A stretch of DNA of 64,000 bases from JADJOY01 sp046331705 [NCBI: bacterium]. Lineage in GTDB: Bacteria; JADJOY01. Under the pieces are notes generated by a model, which was given only the letters and a program-made list of their open reading frames with translations, had not been told where the DNA came from and made no database searches. How positions within the stretch are numbered: position 1 is the stretch's first letter; each line of letters opens with the position of its first letter. Location: contig JAXLQJ010000042.1 in the NCBI GenBank assembly GCA_046331705.1, forward strand, positions 3,007 through 67,006, given 5' to 3'. The translations under genes and the position numbers were made by a program. Shown here in pieces: positions 62,024-64,000 of the stretch.

Positions 62024-63247
62024 TCAGAGCTCCATCTTCGAGACCGAGCCGTCGGCCCGGATGGTCTCGAACACGATCGACGCCTCGCGCTTCTCCGCCT
62101 TGCCGCCAGCGCGCGCCATCATCACCGGCATCGCGACCGCGAGGAAATCGTTGGGGTCGATGCAGCCCTCCGGCGGCTTCACGCCATGAGCGGTGATCTT
62201 GCCGTCGGCCAGCAACATGACGCCGATCGCCGCCGGGACGCCCGTGCCCTCGCCCAGCGCGCTCGACCCCGAGAACATGTGCACGCGCACCTCGATCGGC
62301 TCTCCGGACTTCCGCCCCTTCACCACCACCGTCATGCACCCGCGCTGCGTACCGAAGCGGGTCTCGCGGAGAATGCGCTCGCGTTCGCGGATCAGGTACG
62401 CGACCGCGAAATCGTAGGGCGTGACGCGCTGGCCGCCGACGTCGATCGGCTCGCGGCTGGAAAGCCCGAGCCGACACATCTCGCCGGTGAGGTTGTAGTA
62501 CTCGATCGGGATCACCGAGCCCTTGTTGGTCACCTGGCGCACCTTCAGGAAGCGCGGCAGCGTCACCTGCTCGGGATGCGGATACGGAAACACCGGAACC
62601 GGGCCCAGATTCGGGAAATCGAAGTCCTCGCGCAGCGCGATCCCGTCGGGCTCGAAGTACTTCACGTAGGTGAGCTTGCCGTCGAGGAACATCGGGATGT
62701 CGATGCTCATGCAGTGGAAGCGGTGCCCGATGACGCCGGGCCCCTCGATCGGCTCGCCGCCATGGCAGTGATAGATGTCGACCGAGTCCGTCTCGTCGAG
62801 CTGATTGTCGGCGATGTACTTGGCGAGCAGGTTCGTGGCGCCAGGCGACGCCCCCATGCCGATCACCGCCGTGACCCCCGCGCGCTTGGCCTCGTCGTCG
62901 AGCTTGAGGATGTCGAGCGTCACGTCGACGTCGTCGCAGATGTCGACGTAGGGCTTCTTCGCCGCGAGCACCGCCGCGAGCACCGTCTTCACGGTCTTGT
63001 AGAAGGGGCCCACGCAGTTGAGGACGTAGTCCGCGTCGGCGATCAGCTTCGCGACACTCGCCTGGTCGCCCGCATCCACGGTGGCGAAGCTCACCTTGCC
63101 GTTGCCGACCTGCGCCTGGATCTCGCGAGCGCGCGCCTCGTTCACGTCGCCGATCACCACCTGCGTGAACGCGTCCTGCATCGCCAGCGTCTTGACCGCC
63201 ACGCTGCCCACCGCGCCGCATCCGCCCAACACGACGACCTTGCTCAT
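62024..63247 (-). CDS. Saccharopine dehydrogenase-like NAD(P)-binding protein
   Basis: 407 aa. N-terminal Rossmann fold with VLGGCGAVGS (6-15) and the acidic end of strand 2 (VVIGDVNEARA), favouring NAD. Then DYVLNCVGPFYKTVKTVLAA and YVDICDDVDVT, typical of the LYS9/saccharopine dehydrogenase C-terminal type, and GMGASPGATNLLAKY. AGGAGGAGG directly upstream of ATG 63247 is a very strong ribosome-binding site. Members of this family act on lysine, homospermidine, carboxynorspermidine or trans-acting lipid substrates; which applies here is not evident, and the kinase downstream gives no clear hint. Confidence 0.82.
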   Translation of the reverse strand: MSKVVVLGGCGAVGSVAVKTLAMQDAFTQVVIGDVNEARAREIQAQVGNGKVSFATVDAGDQASVAKLIADADYVLNCVGPFYKTVKTVLAAVLAAKKPYVDICDDVDVTLDILKLDDEAKRAGVTAVIGMGASPGATNLLAKYIADNQLDETDSVDIYHCHGGEPIEGPGVIGHRFHCMSIDIPMFLDGKLTYVKYFEPDGIALREDFDFPNLGPVPVFPYPHPEQVTLPRFLKVRQVTNKGSVIPIEYYNLTGEMCRLGLSSREPIDVGGQRVTPYDFAVAYLIRERERILRETRFGTQRGCMTVVVKGRKSGEPIEVRVHMFSGSSALGEGTGVPAAIGVMLLADGKITAHGVKPPEGCIDPNDFLAVAMPVMMARAGGKAEKREASIVFETIRADGSVSKMEL

Positions 63248-63289
63248 GATCCCCCCTCCTCCTCGACGAACCTGCGTGCCGCAGCGCGC

Positions 63290-63421
63290 TCACGACGCGA
63301 TCGGGATCAGCCCCTCGGCCCGCGCCGCCTCGTCCACTCGCGCATCGAACGCCAGAACGTACACCGGATCACGCGCGCCCGTCCTGACGGCGTAGCTTCC
63401 CGAGCACCGCGCGCACCGAGA
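63290..63421 (-). pseudogene. Possible gene remnant, PIN-domain-like C-terminus
   Basis: A 43-codon minus-strand frame ending TGA 63290-63292 reads GSYAVRTGARDPVYVLAFDARVDEAARAEGLIPIAS-like sequence (written here in two parts: GSYAVRTGARDP and VYVLAFDARVDEAARAEGL). The second part resembles the last acidic strand of PIN-domain (VapC-type) proteins. It is closed upstream by TAG at 63422-63424 with no start codon or ribosome-binding site, so at most it is a decayed fragment. Confidence 0.25.
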
Positions 63422-63459
63422 CTACCGTCGAGACGCGCGATCGGTCACGATGTCTCGCC

Positions 63460-64000
63460 TTGAGTCGCCCCACGCAAGCGGTCACCCCATCGCCCGAACC
63501 CTCTGCCAGGGGGTTCACCGCGCGACGCCAGCTCATCCGGAAAATCACGTGTCTTGCACTCTGCGCAACCACCGCTCCCGCGTGCACGACGATTCGCGCC
63601 GCGCACGAGCTAGCCAGCTCCAATCCGGTATGCGGCATCGCGGTGTCGGAATCGATAGAGGGCCAGAGTCCGATCATCGAGTGGACGGCGGACTACCGGC
63701 TCCCACCCGCCTTCGACGCCATGCTCTGGGTGCCCGGGTACGTGGTCACCCGTCGAGGCCGGTTCGCCGTACCCGTCCCGATCTCCACCGCAATCGCACT
63801 CGAGCGCGGAGCGGACCGCCCCGAGCGACTTCCACCAGCGCGGGCTGTCGAGCTTCAAACCTGCACGCTGCACCTGCGCTTCGCGACGCCGGAGACCCAC
63901 CGGATGGAGAATGCCGAGGGGCTCGTGATTCTGCGCGCGCGCGTTCGCGAGTTCGAGCCGAGGCGAACCGCGATCGTGGCGCTCGATGATCACGGCGGGG
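63460..64000 (+). CDS. Probable secreted protein, 3' end cut by window edge
   Basis: An open plus-strand frame runs from about 63430 to the window end without a stop. After a basic stretch (RRQLIRK) comes a short hydrophobic segment, ITCLALCATTAPAC, that looks like a signal peptide or lipobox, followed by folded-protein-like sequence (NPVCGIAVSESIEG, FDAMLWVPGYVVT, RFAVPVPISTAIALERGAD, LHLRFATPETHRMENAEG). No family recognised. The start is uncertain: TTG 63460 is a placeholder, and no good ribosome-binding site is visible. Confidence 0.45.
   Translation, partial: MSRPTQAVTPSPEPSARGFTARRQLIRKITCLALCATTAPACTTIRAAHELASSNPVCGIAVSESIEGQSPIIEWTADYRLPPAFDAMLWVPGYVVTRRGRFAVPVPISTAIALERGADRPERLPPARAVELQTCTLHLRFATPETHRMENAEGLVILRARVREFEPRRTAIVALDDHGG

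Noticed and set aside
61904-63463. 519-codon plus-strand frame opposite the saccharopine-dehydrogenase-like gene
   Set aside because: Antisense shadow, His/Arg/Asp-rich; the minus-strand gene has a clear Rossmann motif and strong ribosome-binding site.

Overview
The window is strongly GC-rich, with codon third positions almost always G or C, and densely coding. It carries Gram-negative envelope functions: FadL-type outer-membrane transporters, OpgG/OpgH osmoregulated periplasmic glucan genes, periplasmic multihaem cytochrome c and lipoproteins. Beside these are genes typical of actinobacterial-style steroid/acyl-CoA catabolism: a CYP125/142-like P450, KshA-like Rieske oxygenases, Ltp-type thiolases paired with DUF35 proteins, and a FadD19-like ligase. 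This mixture suggests an uncultured deltaproteobacterial-type lineage (Myxococcota, Desulfobacterota or Binatota). That placement is inference: no rRNA, tRNA or ribosomal-protein gene is visible. I saw no CRISPR array, insertion sequence, phage gene or attachment site.

Region 1 (1-16.2 kb) is a branched or steroid-like acyl-CoA degradation module. Two divergent promoter regions (about 2.30-2.47 kb and 14.58-14.70 kb) each hold two copies of a 14-bp palindromic operator matching the mycobacterial KstR consensus TnnAACnnGTTnnA. The first lies between P450 + acyl-CoA dehydrogenase and enoyl-CoA hydratase + thioesterase. The second lies between an aldehyde dehydrogenase and a six-gene operon: Rieske oxygenase, two DUF35 proteins, two SCP2-type thiolases and an acyl-CoA ligase, closed by a strong hairpin at 8.63 kb. 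Interposed at 4.0-8.5 kb are a secreted DUF1579-like protein, an unknown HxxxH protein, a GT-C membrane glycosyltransferase and a DUF4056-like exported protein.

Region 2 (16.2-31.7 kb) is mostly housekeeping and sensing: a chemotaxis receptor, an ABHD18-like hydrolase, AroA, a second Rieske oxygenase beside a GbsR/MarR regulator with its own promoter and operator, two tandem FadL transporters, a YhbY RNA-binding protein, a GGDEF-EAL protein with a hairpin-rich leader, a YdjM-like membrane protein and an AcuB-like CBS protein.

Region 3 (31.7-60.4 kb) looks like a combined locus for making and recycling beta-glucan. It has a GH1 beta-glucosidase, OpgG and OpgH (translationally coupled), a complete sugar ABC importer (binding lipoprotein, two permeases, and a MalK/UgpC-type ATPase on the opposite strand), a large discoidin-domain six-hairpin glycosidase-like protein, a GH94 phosphorylase homologous to the C-terminal half of cyclic beta-1,2-glucan synthase, a glycoamylase/GH144-like lipoprotein and an OpgC-like membrane acyltransferase. 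The proposed flow is OpgH/OpgG synthesis in the envelope, trimming by the GH144-like enzyme, ABC uptake, and phosphorolysis (GH94) or hydrolysis (GH1) inside the cell. A pentahaem cytochrome with a membrane domain and a decayed copy of its C-terminal domain interrupt this locus.

A 2-kb stretch (49.06-51.05 kb) holds seven apparent single-base indels that break the GH94 gene, break a small secreted protein and scramble part of the cytochrome. It is either a local sequence-quality problem or a decaying segment.

Region 4 (57.7-64 kb) has a PlsC-like acyltransferase, a pirin, an FGGY kinase, a saccharopine-dehydrogenase-like protein and the start of a secreted protein that runs off the edge.
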